From positions 1 to 64,000 of the forward strand of contig SUWD01000001.1 of the NCBI GenBank assembly GCA_015061685.1: a stretch of 64,000 bases of DNA, written 5' to 3'. Positions 42,484 to 51,746 of the stretch are shown here, one piece after another (position 1 is the first letter of the stretch; every line of letters begins with the position of its first letter). The position numbers were made by a program, and so were the translations under genes. The notes below the pieces were generated by a model that saw only the letters and a program-made list of their open reading frames with translations, had not been told where the DNA came from and did no database searches. This DNA is from Lentisphaerota bacterium. Its GTDB lineage: Bacteria; Verrucomicrobiota; Lentisphaeria; Victivallales; Victivallaceae.

Positions 42484-43203
42484 TTATTCTGCATCCCACA
42501 AACCGGTCTTGTCCACCGTGATCTCCCCGGCACTGGATTTGGTGCAGGGAATATAACGGACCCACTCGCGCATCTGCGGATGAGCAAGGGTTTCAACATG
42601 CTGATCCAAATGCACCGCATTGGCGGAATTACTGTGCCGGACACTGATCGGGCGGGTCGCCGCCGGAGTATGCTCGATTGAACCATAACCCGGCTCAAAA
42701 TAGAAGCCGCTGCTGGTGCTATTCGCTCCGATCGGCGGCACATCGGTCATCACGATCAGACGGCTGCTCTCTTTGTATTTGGTCAACTCCTGCTCGGTGT
42801 GCCAGAATTTATACAAATTGTCCTGCAGACCGAAAGTCAGGATATTCAAACCGATACCGCAATTCTGCTCCCAGTTTTTCGTCGTATCAAGCACCATGAC
42901 CGACGGACACATCATCTGATCTTTGGGCAGATAATTCAAAATCACCATCATCTGCAGCCAGCGTTTGGTCCCGCCCTCATAAGGCACGACCGCCCGCATA
43001 TACCAGCCGTCATTGTCATTGGTGTAAAACTGGTAGGCACGCATCGTCTCTTTCATCAGATTCACACAGCTGATCGTCCGGCCGCGCTCTCTGGCACTAT
43101 TCAATGCCGGGAGCAGGATCGCTGCCAGAATGGCGATGATCGCAATCACGACCAACAATTCGATCAGGGTAAATCTCCGCTTCTCTACAGTTGCTTTTCT
43201 CAT
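42484..43203 (-). CDS. Pseudopilin (prepilin-type cleavage domain), operon III
   Basis: A 239-residue prepilin-like protein with a short leader ([10 protein letters not shown]) before [20 protein letters not shown], then [30 protein letters not shown] and a globular head. The tail motif is altered: H-x9-DQ instead of H-x9-DG ([18 protein letters not shown]). AAGGAGG precedes the start. It is the second gene of operon III, directly after its LacI-type regulator. No palindromes are present in the leader codons. Confidence 0.85.
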   Translation of the reverse strand: MRKATVEKRRFTLIELLVVIAIIAILAAILLPALNSARERGRTISCVNLMKETMRAYQFYTNDNDGWYMRAVVPYEGGTKRWLQMMVILNYLPKDQMMCPSVMVLDTTKNWEQNCGIGLNILTFGLQDNLYKFWHTEQELTKYKESSRLIVMTDVPPIGANSTSSGFYFEPGYGSIEHTPAATRPISVRHSNSANAVHLDQHVETLAHPQMREWVRYIPCTKSSAGEITVDKTGLWDAE

Positions 43204-43235
43204 GGGGAATTCCTCCTTTTTAGGGGTTGATTGTT

Positions 43236-44207
43236 TTATGCCGACTCTCTGACTTTCAATTCACAATGCACTTTTATTTCCTGATGATGTTCCGGGAAAG
43301 CGATTTGCATCAGCAATTCATCCAGTGCCTGCCTGGCAAAACATCCACGATCCGGCCCGATGGAAGTCAATGCCGGTGTCGTATAAGTATCCTCCCGGAT
43401 GTTGTCAAATCCGGCAACTGCCACCCTGCCGGGAACATCGATGCGTTTTTCCCAGAAATAACGCAATACTCCCAGAGCCATATTGTCATTATGCACTGCA
43501 ACAGCATCCGTTTCGGGGAAAATCTGCAATATTTTTTCAGCCAGTTCATACCCCATTTCAGTAGTATTTTCCCGGCCGGGGATCGCCGGCAAATCCATTA
43601 TCCCGGCGGCGGCACAGCGGGCTGAAAAACCGCAGAAACGTGATTCCCGGTCATTGTTTTTCCCCAGATACAACAAGTGCTTTCTGCCGCTTGAAATCAG
43701 ATAATCTGCAAGATCATAGCCGCTTTGATACATATCCGGGTAAACCTGTGATACTTTATTTTTCAAAGTGTCCGGCAAAGCATTGCCATGCAGCAGCACG
43801 AATGGTATTTCCCTGCCTTTCCTCTCCGCCAGCCATTCAGCGGCACAGACCGCCATGATCCCGGCAACGTTGAATCTTTCCATACTCTGCATTGCAAAAG
43901 TGAAATCCTTGTAACTCTCACAATGTTCCAGCATGATCACATAACCGCGTTTTTGGGCATAAATGTGCAATTCAGCCAGCAATTCAGAGTAAAAACTGTA
44001 ATACAGCGAAGGTAAAATCACCCCGAGCAAATTACTTTTGCCTTTACGCAGCATCTGTCCGGCAAGATTGGGTCGGTATCCCATTTCTGCTGCCGCCTGC
44101 TGGATATCCCGGCGTAACTTCTCCGAAATTGCCGGATTGTTGTTCAACGCCATGGATACAGTTGCCTGCGATACGGAAAATTTTGTCATCAAATCCCGTT
44201 GTGTCAT
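43236..44207 (-). CDS. LacI-family regulator, first gene of operon III
   Basis: A 323-residue LacI/GalR-type protein. The N-terminal helix-turn-helix ([19 protein letters not shown], then MGYRPN with the hinge) is followed by a periplasmic-binding-protein-like sensor ([40 protein letters not shown]). It should repress until a sugar or oligosaccharide binds. Unlike the other regulators in the window it heads the operon it probably controls, 32 bases before the pseudopilin gene. The 16-bp site at 44224-44239 lies next to its promoter, and an identical site lies at the GH2 promoter, so autoregulation plus control of GH2 is the simplest reading. Confidence 0.9.
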   Translation of the reverse strand: MTQRDLMTKFSVSQATVSMALNNNPAISEKLRRDIQQAAAEMGYRPNLAGQMLRKGKSNLLGVILPSLYYSFYSELLAELHIYAQKRGYVIMLEHCESYKDFTFAMQSMERFNVAGIMAVCAAEWLAERKGREIPFVLLHGNALPDTLKNKVSQVYPDMYQSGYDLADYLISSGRKHLLYLGKNNDRESRFCGFSARCAAAGIMDLPAIPGRENTTEMGYELAEKILQIFPETDAVAVHNDNMALGVLRYFWEKRIDVPGRVAVAGFDNIREDTYTTPALTSIGPDRGCFARQALDELLMQIAFPEHHQEIKVHCELKVRESA

Positions 44208-44223
44208 AGCCCATCCTCCGAGT

Positions 44224-44239
44224 ACTTATACGTATTAAT
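44224..44239. promoter_or_regulatory. Operator candidate of the LacI regulator (operon III promoter)
   Basis: ACTTATACGTATTAAT, partly palindromic around a central CG as usual for LacI-family sites. It lies just downstream of the -10 box at 44249-44254, where a repressor would block transcription. The identical 16-mer occurs at 46644-46659. Confidence 0.7.
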
Positions 44240-44248
44240 AATACAATT

Positions 44249-44277
44249 AAAGTAACACTGTTTTCCTTTTTTGTCAA
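44249..44277 (-). promoter_or_regulatory. Promoter of operon III
   Basis: Minus strand: TTGACA (44272-44277), 17-bp spacer, TACTTT (44249-44254). Confidence 0.6.
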
Positions 44278-44322
44278 GTTAAAAATCCGATTTCACCATA
44301 TTTTTATTATCCGCCGGATCAA

Positions 44323-46617
44323 TTATCCGGCAGCAAGCCTGACAATTCCCGGAGCCAAATTTTCTCCGGAAATCTGAACATCTATCCAGCCGGTTTCCTG
44401 CGTTGTCCGGACTATCACCAGTGCGGAACCATTGAATGTTCTCACCGAAAGAGCCGATTCCTTTTCATGACTCACCGGATCACCTGAAGCAATTCCTGCT
44501 AAAACACCGCAACCACTGACAGTTACGGAAATATTTTCCGCTGCATCAGGAACAAAATTCCCGTCTTTGTCCACCACATCGACCCGGATAAATGCAAGAT
44601 CTTCGCCGTCGGCTGATAACTTTTCCCGATCCGCCGTCAATTTCAAACCGGCAACCGCCCCGGGAGAAGTCAGATACTGCCGGCAGACTTCCACTCCGTT
44701 GATCTTTCCGACAGCGGTCACAGTACCGCTTTTATAGGGCAATGTCCAATTCAAATAAGGAAATGTGCTGCCCGGCTGCAAATATTCCGGGATCCCGGGA
44801 ATCTTTTTCCCGTCAAAAAACAATTCCACCACATCGCAGTTGCTGAAACAGAATATTTCCGTCATTTTCCCCTCCCTGCCCGGATGATGCCACGGCGGAA
44901 AACAGTGAAGTACCGGTTCTTTGCTCCACAACTTACGGTAGTAATAATAAATATCTTTCGGGAAACGGCAAATATCCAGCACGCCAAACTGACTGGTTAC
45001 CACCGGATATCCGCAGGTTTCTCCGCGATATTCGATCGCTGACCACATCAAACCGCCAGCCAGATAGGGACGCAAAGCAACATATTCCCACTCGCTGATA
45101 TGGGATTTTATGAGATCAAATTCTGTTGCATAAGATCCGTTACGCCGCATGACTCTGCCATCACCGAGCGTTTCGGTTTCGGATTCCGGATCATCCGGCA
45201 CGCAGTAAATTCCTCTTGCCCCTCTGCCGGAAGAGTATTCGCTTACCACCATACATCTGTCCGGATAAAGCCGGTGATCCCGGTCGCAAATACCCATGCC
45301 GCCGCCATTGTAACCCACCACATCAGTAACCAGAGCAAAACCATTGGCATTAGCGTCAGCATTGCCCTCCAATGCTGCCACGGTAGGACGCGACGGATCA
45401 AGTTTTTTTGCCAAATCATGAAGCTTCTGCAAATCATCAGTCAGATAACGTCTGCCATCCATCGCTCCGCCGGTATTGGCAAGTGACCATAAAATAAGCG
45501 ACGGATGATTCCGATCCCGGCGGATAAGAGAGATCAAATCTTTTTCCGCCCCCTTATCCCAGTGAAGATTACGGGTTTCCGCCCAAAAAAGCATCCCCAA
45601 TCTGTCGCAGGCATCCAGCAATGCCGGAGCTGACGGATTATGTGCAGAACGGATCACATTTGCTCCCATCTCCTTGAGAACTTCCACATTTTTTTCGTGA
45701 GCCCGATCCGGCAAAGCTGTCCCCAATCCTCCGAAATCGTGATGGAGATTGCCGCCACGCAGCTGCAAATGCCGTCCATTGAGGAAAAAACCGCGATCAG
45801 GTGTGAATTCAAATGTACGGATGCCGAATTTCACCTCCGCACGGTCAATGCCATCTTCTCCGTCAAGAGTCAGTTGCAAAGTATAAAGTACAGGGTTGTC
45901 AACATCCCACAAATCAGGATCAGCGATCTGAAAACTGAAGTTTTCCAGATTTTTACCGGAAATAAATTTGCGGGCAAAACTTTTTTCTGCCAGCAAATCA
46001 CCTTTCGGAGAGTAAATTTTTGCAATCAATACTTTTGATACGGCTCCGGGATGGATATTAACTGCTTCTGCGACGACCTCCACAGTTGCAGATTCAGCAG
46101 CAACTTGCGGAGATGTTACAGCAATACCCCAGGGATCAAAAGCACATCCCGGTAAAATATGCAGCCAAACGTGCCGGTAGATCCCGGCCCCCTCATACCA
46201 CCAGCCCTGCATCCGGTCTGCGTCAACATCGACCTCAACATCCACTGCATTTTTACCGGCACACAGAGCTGTGATATCATAAACAGCTCCGGTATAACCG
46301 GAAAAATTCTCTCCGGCAGAGTCTCCGTCAACCCGGATCCGGCTCTCTCCGAAAACTCCGTCAAATTCCAAAAGCACTCTTTGCCCGGAATACTTTTGCG
46401 GGATCGTCAATTTTTTCCGGTAAGTACCCTTGCCGCGAGGCAGGAACGAGTCATGACGATATTCCAAATGGGATTCTTCACGAACTGCAGGAATGTAATT
46501 TTCCGGAGAAAAATCTCCCTCTACAGCCCAATCATGCGGCAAATCCAGCTTCCGCCATGAAGCGGCATCTCCGCCGGAAAGCATAAACTCCCAATCCCGA
46601 TTTATTTTATATTTCAT
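44323..46617 (-). CDS. Glycoside hydrolase family 2 protein lacking the usual acid/base glutamate
   Basis: A 764-residue GH2 protein: N-terminal sugar-binding jelly roll (DLPHDWAVEGDF, GKGTYRKKLTIP), an immunoglobulin-like domain, a TIM barrel (about 285-560) and C-terminal beta domains. The nucleophile is expected at Glu460 in VVSEYSSG. The acid/base glutamate normally follows asparagine in WS-x-GNE, but here the sequence is ILWSLANTGG with Thr382 in that place (codon ACC). The protein may be inactive on ordinary glycosides, may use another residue, or may act on a substrate with a good leaving group. No signal peptide. Own promoter with the same operator as the LacI operon, and its stop lies just upstream of that operon's promoter region. 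Confidence 0.85.
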   Translation of the reverse strand: MKYKINRDWEFMLSGGDAASWRKLDLPHDWAVEGDFSPENYIPAVREESHLEYRHDSFLPRGKGTYRKKLTIPQKYSGQRVLLEFDGVFGESRIRVDGDSAGENFSGYTGAVYDITALCAGKNAVDVEVDVDADRMQGWWYEGAGIYRHVWLHILPGCAFDPWGIAVTSPQVAAESATVEVVAEAVNIHPGAVSKVLIAKIYSPKGDLLAEKSFARKFISGKNLENFSFQIADPDLWDVDNPVLYTLQLTLDGEDGIDRAEVKFGIRTFEFTPDRGFFLNGRHLQLRGGNLHHDFGGLGTALPDRAHEKNVEVLKEMGANVIRSAHNPSAPALLDACDRLGMLFWAETRNLHWDKGAEKDLISLIRRDRNHPSLILWSLANTGGAMDGRRYLTDDLQKLHDLAKKLDPSRPTVAALEGNADANANGFALVTDVVGYNGGGMGICDRDHRLYPDRCMVVSEYSSGRGARGIYCVPDDPESETETLGDGRVMRRNGSYATEFDLIKSHISEWEYVALRPYLAGGLMWSAIEYRGETCGYPVVTSQFGVLDICRFPKDIYYYYRKLWSKEPVLHCFPPWHHPGREGKMTEIFCFSNCDVVELFFDGKKIPGIPEYLQPGSTFPYLNWTLPYKSGTVTAVGKINGVEVCRQYLTSPGAVAGLKLTADREKLSADGEDLAFIRVDVVDKDGNFVPDAAENISVTVSGCGVLAGIASGDPVSHEKESALSVRTFNGSALVIVRTTQETGWIDVQISGENLAPGIVRLAAG

Positions 46618-46643
46618 TTCTTAAAAACCTGCTGACAAATTTT

Positions 46644-46659
46644 ACTTATACGTATTAAT
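46644..46659. promoter_or_regulatory. Operator candidate of the LacI regulator (GH2 promoter)
   Basis: Identical 16-mer to 44224-44239 (ACTTATACGTATTAAT), overlapping the -10 box at 46657-46662. Confidence 0.7.
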
Positions 46660-46685
46660 ATATACCCCTCTAAACTCTTTGTCAA
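46657..46685 (-). promoter_or_regulatory. Promoter of the GH2 gene
   Basis: Minus strand: TTGACA (46680-46685), 17-bp spacer, TATATT (46657-46662). This is a near-consensus promoter that needs repression to be silent. Confidence 0.7.
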
Positions 46686-46717
46686 GCTGAAAAAATCATG
46701 GATGCCGCAAAGCTGTA

Positions 46718-46757
46718 AAAAAAAATGCCGCAAAATCTTTTTCAGATCTTGCGGCAG
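46718..46757 (-). terminator. Terminator of the 274-residue exported protein gene
   Basis: Minus strand: TGCCGCAAGATCT and its mate AGATTTTGCGGCA enclose a short loop and are followed by T9. Confidence 0.8.
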
Positions 46758-46776
46758 ATGGATCACTTTTCGACAA

Positions 46777-47601
46777 TCAGAGACCAGCGGCATCCTGCAT
46801 GTCATCGGCATCACTGACAGCAGCAAAAACGATTTTGTGCTGATAGCTTACCGGAGTATTGGCAGCCCAGGTTTTGCCGGTGGCAGCGACGTAATGCTCA
46901 GTAGCTCCCACGCCGCGATCCCACAGCAGGATCTCCGGGAAACCTTTTGCCGGGGTGAAAATCGAAGCAACACCAACTCCGGCAGTTTCATTCACCAGAA
47001 TAAGTGCCGGACAATAAGCCTGAACCACAAATTTGTTATCCGCTTTCAGGATACCGTCACGGAAAAGTCCTCCGGGAATACCGGCACGGAAGTTGTTGAA
47101 TTTGCTGTTCCAGGAAACAATGTGGTAATAACGGGCGATTTTCACCTCTTTAGCCGGGGTGAGTGTGACCTTTTCCGCCAGACCGTCTTTATCAAGCCGG
47201 ATCTCCTGAACAAAATCCACATCCTCAATGCGGGATTTTTTCTCCACCTCGATCAAAGCTCCGGTGAATTTTTTAGCGGCGTTCCAGTCAACTTCCTTGC
47301 CGTCAACTTTGATGGTCAATCCTTCCAGAGCTTCTTTAACAACAGTCCCCCCGGCATTTTTGTAGATCCGCCCGGCTCCGACAAAACCATAGCCCTTTCC
47401 GGCGTAAGCAAGCACCATACCGGATGCTCCATTGGTCAAAAGAGTTCCTTTGTACCTGATCGCAGAAATACTGCCGGCATTGGAACCTTTGAGCTGTACA
47501 GTCAGATCACCGCTTTGCAATTCGATCACGCCGGGGAATGTAATTTCTGCAGCAACTGCCAATCCCAGAAACATGGCAGCAAACATTAACAATTTTCTCA
47601 T
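46777..47601 (-). CDS. Exported beta-rich protein of unknown function
   Basis: A 274-residue protein with signal peptide (residues 1-18, ending VAAE). The rest consists of alternating beta strands (GVIELQSGDLTVQLKGSNAG, IKVDGKEVDWNAAKKFTG, DVDFVQEIRLDKDGLAEKV), reminiscent of galactose-mutarotase-like or DUF-type beta sandwiches found beside glycosidases. I do not recognise the family. It has its own promoter (47666-47693) and a strong terminator, so it can be expressed apart from operon IV, which lies directly upstream. Confidence 0.6.
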   Translation of the reverse strand: MRKLLMFAAMFLGLAVAAEITFPGVIELQSGDLTVQLKGSNAGSISAIRYKGTLLTNGASGMVLAYAGKGYGFVGAGRIYKNAGGTVVKEALEGLTIKVDGKEVDWNAAKKFTGALIEVEKKSRIEDVDFVQEIRLDKDGLAEKVTLTPAKEVKIARYYHIVSWNSKFNNFRAGIPGGLFRDGILKADNKFVVQAYCPALILVNETAGVGVASIFTPAKGFPEILLWDRGVGATEHYVAATGKTWAANTPVSYQHKIVFAAVSDADDMQDAAGL

Positions 47602-47665
47602 TTCTTTACCTTTCTTCGCTTTTTCTTTCCCTGTAAGCCTTTGAGATCATTGAACTTACACTAAA

Positions 47666-47693
47666 AATATAGCACCGATTAATAAATTATCAA
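47666..47693 (-). promoter_or_regulatory. Promoter of the 274-residue exported protein gene
   Basis: Minus strand: TTGATA (47688-47693), 16-bp spacer, TATATT (47666-47671). Confidence 0.55.
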
Positions 47694-47700
47694 GTCAAAA

Positions 47701-48654
47701 TCAAATTTTATCGTTAATTTCTGCCAGATACTCCATATAGCGGTTGTAAAGATGACCGGCAGACTTCCAGAATGAATTCGGACTCATAAAGTGGGAAAAC
47801 TCAAAAGTCAACGCATTTTCGATCCCTGCCGCTTCGGCGGCTTTGAGCTTGAGCAAAAGTTTTTCCCACTTTATCGGCGGGAAACGGAATGGCATATCCC
47901 GGTCAAAACTTTCACAATTCGTCCACGTTTCAATACCGTATTTGTCCGCCAGACGCTTGTTGATTTTCAAAACTTCCGGCAGCTCCTCGAAGCTTACATG
48001 ACCATCCTGAAAAGCGATTATATCCACCAGTCCGGAAATTTGCGACATCACCTCATCCCACGCTTTTTCGTGGATGGCAAAATCCAGATCCCGGGCTTTG
48101 GGATCGTCCGGCAGCCACGCTTTGCGGCCCCTCATTCCCGGAGAAATCATGATCGGCAGACCGGGGGAGAGGGATTTGCACAATCTCCCGTAACGGCAGA
48201 ATTCAGCGACGATCTCCGGTTTGTTTTCGGCGATCTCCTTGGTCAGATACCATCCGGCAAATGCTTTGCGGTGTCCGTACCATGCCCAGGCTTCTTCGAT
48301 CAGGCGTTTTTCCTGATCCCAGTTGTGTTCGATCTCCTCGGGGGTGTGAGCTCCATTCTGTTTACGGGCATAAGTACCGAAAAAAAACTTCATATCGTGC
48401 TTTTCCGCCAAATCCAGAAACATATCCACCAGATCGACCGGCGGGCGGTGGCACTTCTCCTCCCCGATCAATATCTCTGACGGGTAGGTGATGAATTTAC
48501 GCAATCCGCAGCGGATCATCACCACCGTGTCAATACCGGCAGCTTTCATTGCCGCAAAGTCAGCATCCCACTCGGCTTTGCCCCAATTCTGATGCGGGAT
48601 ATCTTCACTTATCTCATCTAAAAATGTCGCTTTGAAACGAATCGGTTTTCCCAT
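47701..48654 (-). CDS. DUF4434-like TIM-barrel protein (putative glycoside hydrolase)
   Basis: A 317-residue protein without signal peptide. The sequence starts KATFLDEISEDIPHQNWGKA, then DFAAMKAAGIDTVVMI and AFAGWYLTKEI, and ends with AAEAAGIENALTFEFSHFMS, the strand pattern of DUF4434 barrels. Glutamates in YLTKEIAEN and in ENALTFEFSH are plausible active-site residues. DUF4434 proteins occur in polysaccharide loci with unknown substrate. It is the last gene of operon IV, separated from the preceding gene by two hairpins (48704-48779), so it may be made in smaller amounts. Confidence 0.7.
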   Translation of the reverse strand: MGKPIRFKATFLDEISEDIPHQNWGKAEWDADFAAMKAAGIDTVVMIRCGLRKFITYPSEILIGEEKCHRPPVDLVDMFLDLAEKHDMKFFFGTYARKQNGAHTPEEIEHNWDQEKRLIEEAWAWYGHRKAFAGWYLTKEIAENKPEIVAEFCRYGRLCKSLSPGLPIMISPGMRGRKAWLPDDPKARDLDFAIHEKAWDEVMSQISGLVDIIAFQDGHVSFEELPEVLKINKRLADKYGIETWTNCESFDRDMPFRFPPIKWEKLLLKLKAAEAAGIENALTFEFSHFMSPNSFWKSAGHLYNRYMEYLAEINDKI

Positions 48655-48703
48655 ATCTAAAACTCCTTTTATTTCAGTTATTGAATTTTATTTTCTACAA
48701 ACA

Positions 48704-48779
48704 AAACTGCAGTGCAGATCAGAAATGATCCGCACTGAAGCAAAAATAATCAGATATTACCGGGGAAATGAATCCCCGG
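48704..48779 (-). terminator. Two hairpins between operon IV genes, terminator or attenuator
   Basis: On the minus strand, CCGGGG/CCCCGG (48760-48779) is followed by CAGTGCGGATCA/TGATCTGCACTG (48710-48737) and then CAGTTTTGTTTG. The second hairpin looks like a weak terminator; no strong promoter follows, so the downstream gene probably depends on read-through. Confidence 0.5.
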
Positions 48780-48794
48780 CCGCTGAATTGCACA

Positions 48795-50981
48795 TCACAG
48801 CGTTTTTTTGATCTCCAGCAGTACGAAGTCTTCAGCAGGGATCTCCACTTTGATCTCGGCAAAACATGCCGCCTGTGCCGGAACCAACTCCATTTTCACC
48901 GGAGTGTGTTTCTCGCCGTCAAAGGCTTTCATATTGTAAAGCGTGCCGGTGGAAGCTCCCGGGAAAAGCATCATCATATCAATATTCACCGTATCACTGA
49001 CCGCTTCTCTATTCAAATTGGAAACTGCGATCAGGACTTTATCCTTTTTGCGGAAAACGGTGCAGAAAACTTTTTCATTATCCACATTGACCGCTTCCTG
49101 ATTGTAGTAAGCAAGATATTCAGCCTCATGCACTCCGAAAGCACCACGGGGATGGATGAAACCATTCATCAGCGTCATATCGTCGCACTGACCGATCCAG
49201 ACACTCAAGTCGGTCATCCACAGAAATGCCAGCATGGCACGGGTCGCCGCCGGAGCTTCTTTACCGGTGTAGAATCTGCCGTAATACTCCGGCAGGAAAA
49301 GTTTGGCACTGCCGTCAACATGACTGTTGAAATAGACATTGCGGCAATCCTCCGGCTCAATAAAGCGGGTGTAATACTGCTTGTCTCCGGAAAGTTTGCG
49401 AAGCACTTCTCCGTCGATGGACAATTCGCTGAATGGCGAGTGCGGCGGCATCGTATGACCGACAAAAACAGCATTGGGATTATGTTTTTTGACCGCTTTA
49501 TAGATACGTTTGGTCATCTCACGGTAGTTGCGGATGGGTTTCCACTCCAGCATATTGCCGTTGCAGTCATAGAAGCGGTGTTCCGGGTGATCGGGATTGA
49601 TACACGGCATGAAGTTCTGATCATCCCAGTAAAATCCATCCAGACCGAGCTTCTCCGCCCAGTAGGCAAAGCAATAGACTTTGTAATCAATGTAATCCTG
49701 ATTCCAGCCGCAAACCCGGCGGATCTCTCCGCGTTTTTTGTTGAGGAATGCACAGACGGTTTCCAGATCAAGTTTGTCATCCGCTCCTTTCCAAGCCGCC
49801 GCATTGTCGATGAATACCGGATCGTAGTCGGTATGCAGATCGCCCACGGCGTAATAGACGATGTGTGAACCGGGTTTCTGCTCCCGCAATTCCCGCATAT
49901 ATTTCATCATCCGCTCCGGATTCCGGGGGATCGGGATGGCACAGGGGGCACAGGCATCACCGAAGTGAGTTCTTTTGGCGGCGACCTCCCAGCCGTAGTA
50001 ATAAGGATTTATCATCCGGACGGTCGGAGAGGGACTTTCCATAATTTCTTTGAGCATCTGCCCGGAAGCATCCCAGCTGAACATGAATTTGCCCTGCAAA
50101 TTCCGGTCAAGCGGCCGGTAAGGCATGATATTGCAGCCGAATTCGATCTTGGTTTTGGGGAATCTGTTATTGGGAGGATTGTCGATGAAGTTGAAACGGG
50201 CAATAACTTCCGTATCGCTGACCAGCCACTCCACCCGGCGTTTGAAATCCTTGGCGTACCATCCGGCGACACCTTCGGTGGCAAAATCAATACCGATTTT
50301 GTCATTGGCAAAGCAGAAGTCTTTGGCAAAATAGGGTTTCAGCGGGCCGAGCTGACGGTTGACCGTGATTTTGCCCCAGCGGTCACGCACAGCTTTGGCG
50401 GTCAACCCCTCGGACTGCTTGCGGAAGAACTGGGCAACTTCCCGGCGGATGGGGAATTCCAACGCCAGACGGGGAATATTTTTCCCTCTGGAAATGAAAT
50501 ATTCCATCCAGACAAAGCCGTCAAATTCCAACGTGAAGCGGGTTTTGATCTTGACTCCGGCGACTTCGGTTTCGCCCTCATAGATCACCTGATCGGGAAA
50601 AGAGGAAACGATTTTTCCGGTACCGGGAGTTGAAGTTACCCACTTGCCGTTGACCAGAGCGACGAAACGCAAAGGAGATGCGAGCAATTCTTCGCCCTGA
50701 CTTACGATCTGTTGCGGCAAGGCTTTGCCGTCAAAATCCCAGCTTCTGCCCCACATGTTGATTTTGGTATTTTCGACCGTCATCGGTGTCCACGGCGGAG
50801 GAACATCATGATCTATACCGATCTTGTTGCCCTTCCATGCTTCGGAAGCGACGATCTTTTTCCACTCCTGCAGCATGGGACTGCTGTTGTCCCAGGTCTG
50901 CCACAAGGGGCTGTCAACTGCCGGTGCCGCCGAAGCAAGTACCGAAGCAAAACTCAATACTGCCAATAAATGTTTTTTCAT
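48795..50981 (-). CDS. Secreted glycosidase-like protein (DUF6067/GH123-related)
   Basis: A protein of 728 residues with signal peptide (residues 1-18, ending ASAA). The N-terminal half is beta-rich (GEELLASPLRFVALVNGKWV, YEGETEVAGVKIKTRF). The C-terminal barrel has LGLDGFYWDDQNFMPCINPD, AVFVGHTMPPHS and FLWMTDLSVWIGQ. The segment WDDQNFMPCINPDHPEH matches WDENYMKPCSNPNHADC of the 1433-residue protein of operon III, so the two belong to one family. The conserved C-x-N-P-x-H may bind a metal. Start: ATG 50981, with GGAGGG upstream (a TTG one codon earlier is unlikely). Third gene of operon IV. Confidence 0.7.
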   Translation of the reverse strand: MKKHLLAVLSFASVLASAAPAVDSPLWQTWDNSSPMLQEWKKIVASEAWKGNKIGIDHDVPPPWTPMTVENTKINMWGRSWDFDGKALPQQIVSQGEELLASPLRFVALVNGKWVTSTPGTGKIVSSFPDQVIYEGETEVAGVKIKTRFTLEFDGFVWMEYFISRGKNIPRLALEFPIRREVAQFFRKQSEGLTAKAVRDRWGKITVNRQLGPLKPYFAKDFCFANDKIGIDFATEGVAGWYAKDFKRRVEWLVSDTEVIARFNFIDNPPNNRFPKTKIEFGCNIMPYRPLDRNLQGKFMFSWDASGQMLKEIMESPSPTVRMINPYYYGWEVAAKRTHFGDACAPCAIPIPRNPERMMKYMRELREQKPGSHIVYYAVGDLHTDYDPVFIDNAAAWKGADDKLDLETVCAFLNKKRGEIRRVCGWNQDYIDYKVYCFAYWAEKLGLDGFYWDDQNFMPCINPDHPEHRFYDCNGNMLEWKPIRNYREMTKRIYKAVKKHNPNAVFVGHTMPPHSPFSELSIDGEVLRKLSGDKQYYTRFIEPEDCRNVYFNSHVDGSAKLFLPEYYGRFYTGKEAPAATRAMLAFLWMTDLSVWIGQCDDMTLMNGFIHPRGAFGVHEAEYLAYYNQEAVNVDNEKVFCTVFRKKDKVLIAVSNLNREAVSDTVNIDMMMLFPGASTGTLYNMKAFDGEKHTPVKMELVPAQAACFAEIKVEIPAEDFVLLEIKKTL

Positions 50982-51040
50982 CAAATTTTCCCTCCTTATT
51001 GAAATAAATTTGCAACCTCAGTCTGCATGTAACCGGAATA

Positions 51041-51724
51041 TCAATCCAAAGTCATCATTGAATCCCCGGTACCGTACAACTCCACTTCTTTCGGAGTTGT
51101 GACATGACCATCAATCCACAAGGCACTGGTTCCACCATTATGCCAATTTGCGACCAACCAGTTAGTTGATTGAGAATTACCATCCATGCTTTTGGATGAC
51201 GGCTTGAAGAAATGAAAGTAATAACCGCTTGATGATGAAGGACTGCGTGCTTCAACATCGGTCAGCATTATTTTGCTGCTCGGATTTTTAATACGTGTTA
51301 CTTTGCATTTTTCCCAGCGGTCGAATATTGCATTGCAATAACCGTAGGACAATTTATCCGTGGATGTTTTTTCAGTCCATCCATACCCTGGAGCTTTGGC
51401 AGAAGGGCAGGCATAAAAAGCCGGATATTTTGCGTAATCAAGCAGGCTGCTGAATTTTTCCGTTCCCAGACCGAATTCAGCGAGACAATTCTGCCAAAGT
51501 GCAGAACTTTTGCCATTTGTAGAATCCAGCGGCATATAGTAGCCGTCGTAATTGTCGGAATAAAATACAAAACCGTGATTCATCTGTTTCAAATTGTTTA
51601 CACAACTTGCATTACGGCCCCGCTCCCGGGCTGAATTAAGTGCCGGCAGCAATATTGCCGCCAAAATCGCAATAATAGCAATCACGACCAAAAGTTCAAT
51701 TAGTGTAAAACTATTCTTTTTCAT
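51041..51724 (-). CDS. Pseudopilin (prepilin-type cleavage domain, H-X9-DG), operon IV
   Basis: A 227-residue prepilin-like protein with a five-residue leader (MKKNS) before [40 protein letters not shown] and [10 protein letters not shown] follow, and the tail has [18 protein letters not shown], an exact H-X9-DG. AGGAGAG lies before the ATG. It is the second gene of operon IV, after the GH28 gene. Its N-terminal 45 residues are almost identical to those of the other three pseudopilins, while the heads differ completely. Confidence 0.85.
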   Translation of the reverse strand: MKKNSFTLIELLVVIAIIAILAAILLPALNSARERGRNASCVNNLKQMNHGFVFYSDNYDGYYMPLDSTNGKSSALWQNCLAEFGLGTEKFSSLLDYAKYPAFYACPSAKAPGYGWTEKTSTDKLSYGYCNAIFDRWEKCKVTRIKNPSSKIMLTDVEARSPSSSSGYYFHFFKPSSKSMDGNSQSTNWLVANWHNGGTSALWIDGHVTTPKEVELYGTGDSMMTLD

Positions 51725-51746
51725 TTTGCTCTCCTCCGGTCAAATT

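Noticed and set aside
48768..49868. Plus-strand frame of 366 codons
   Set aside because: It is antisense to the operon IV glycosidase and begins across its terminator-side hairpin; no motif seen.
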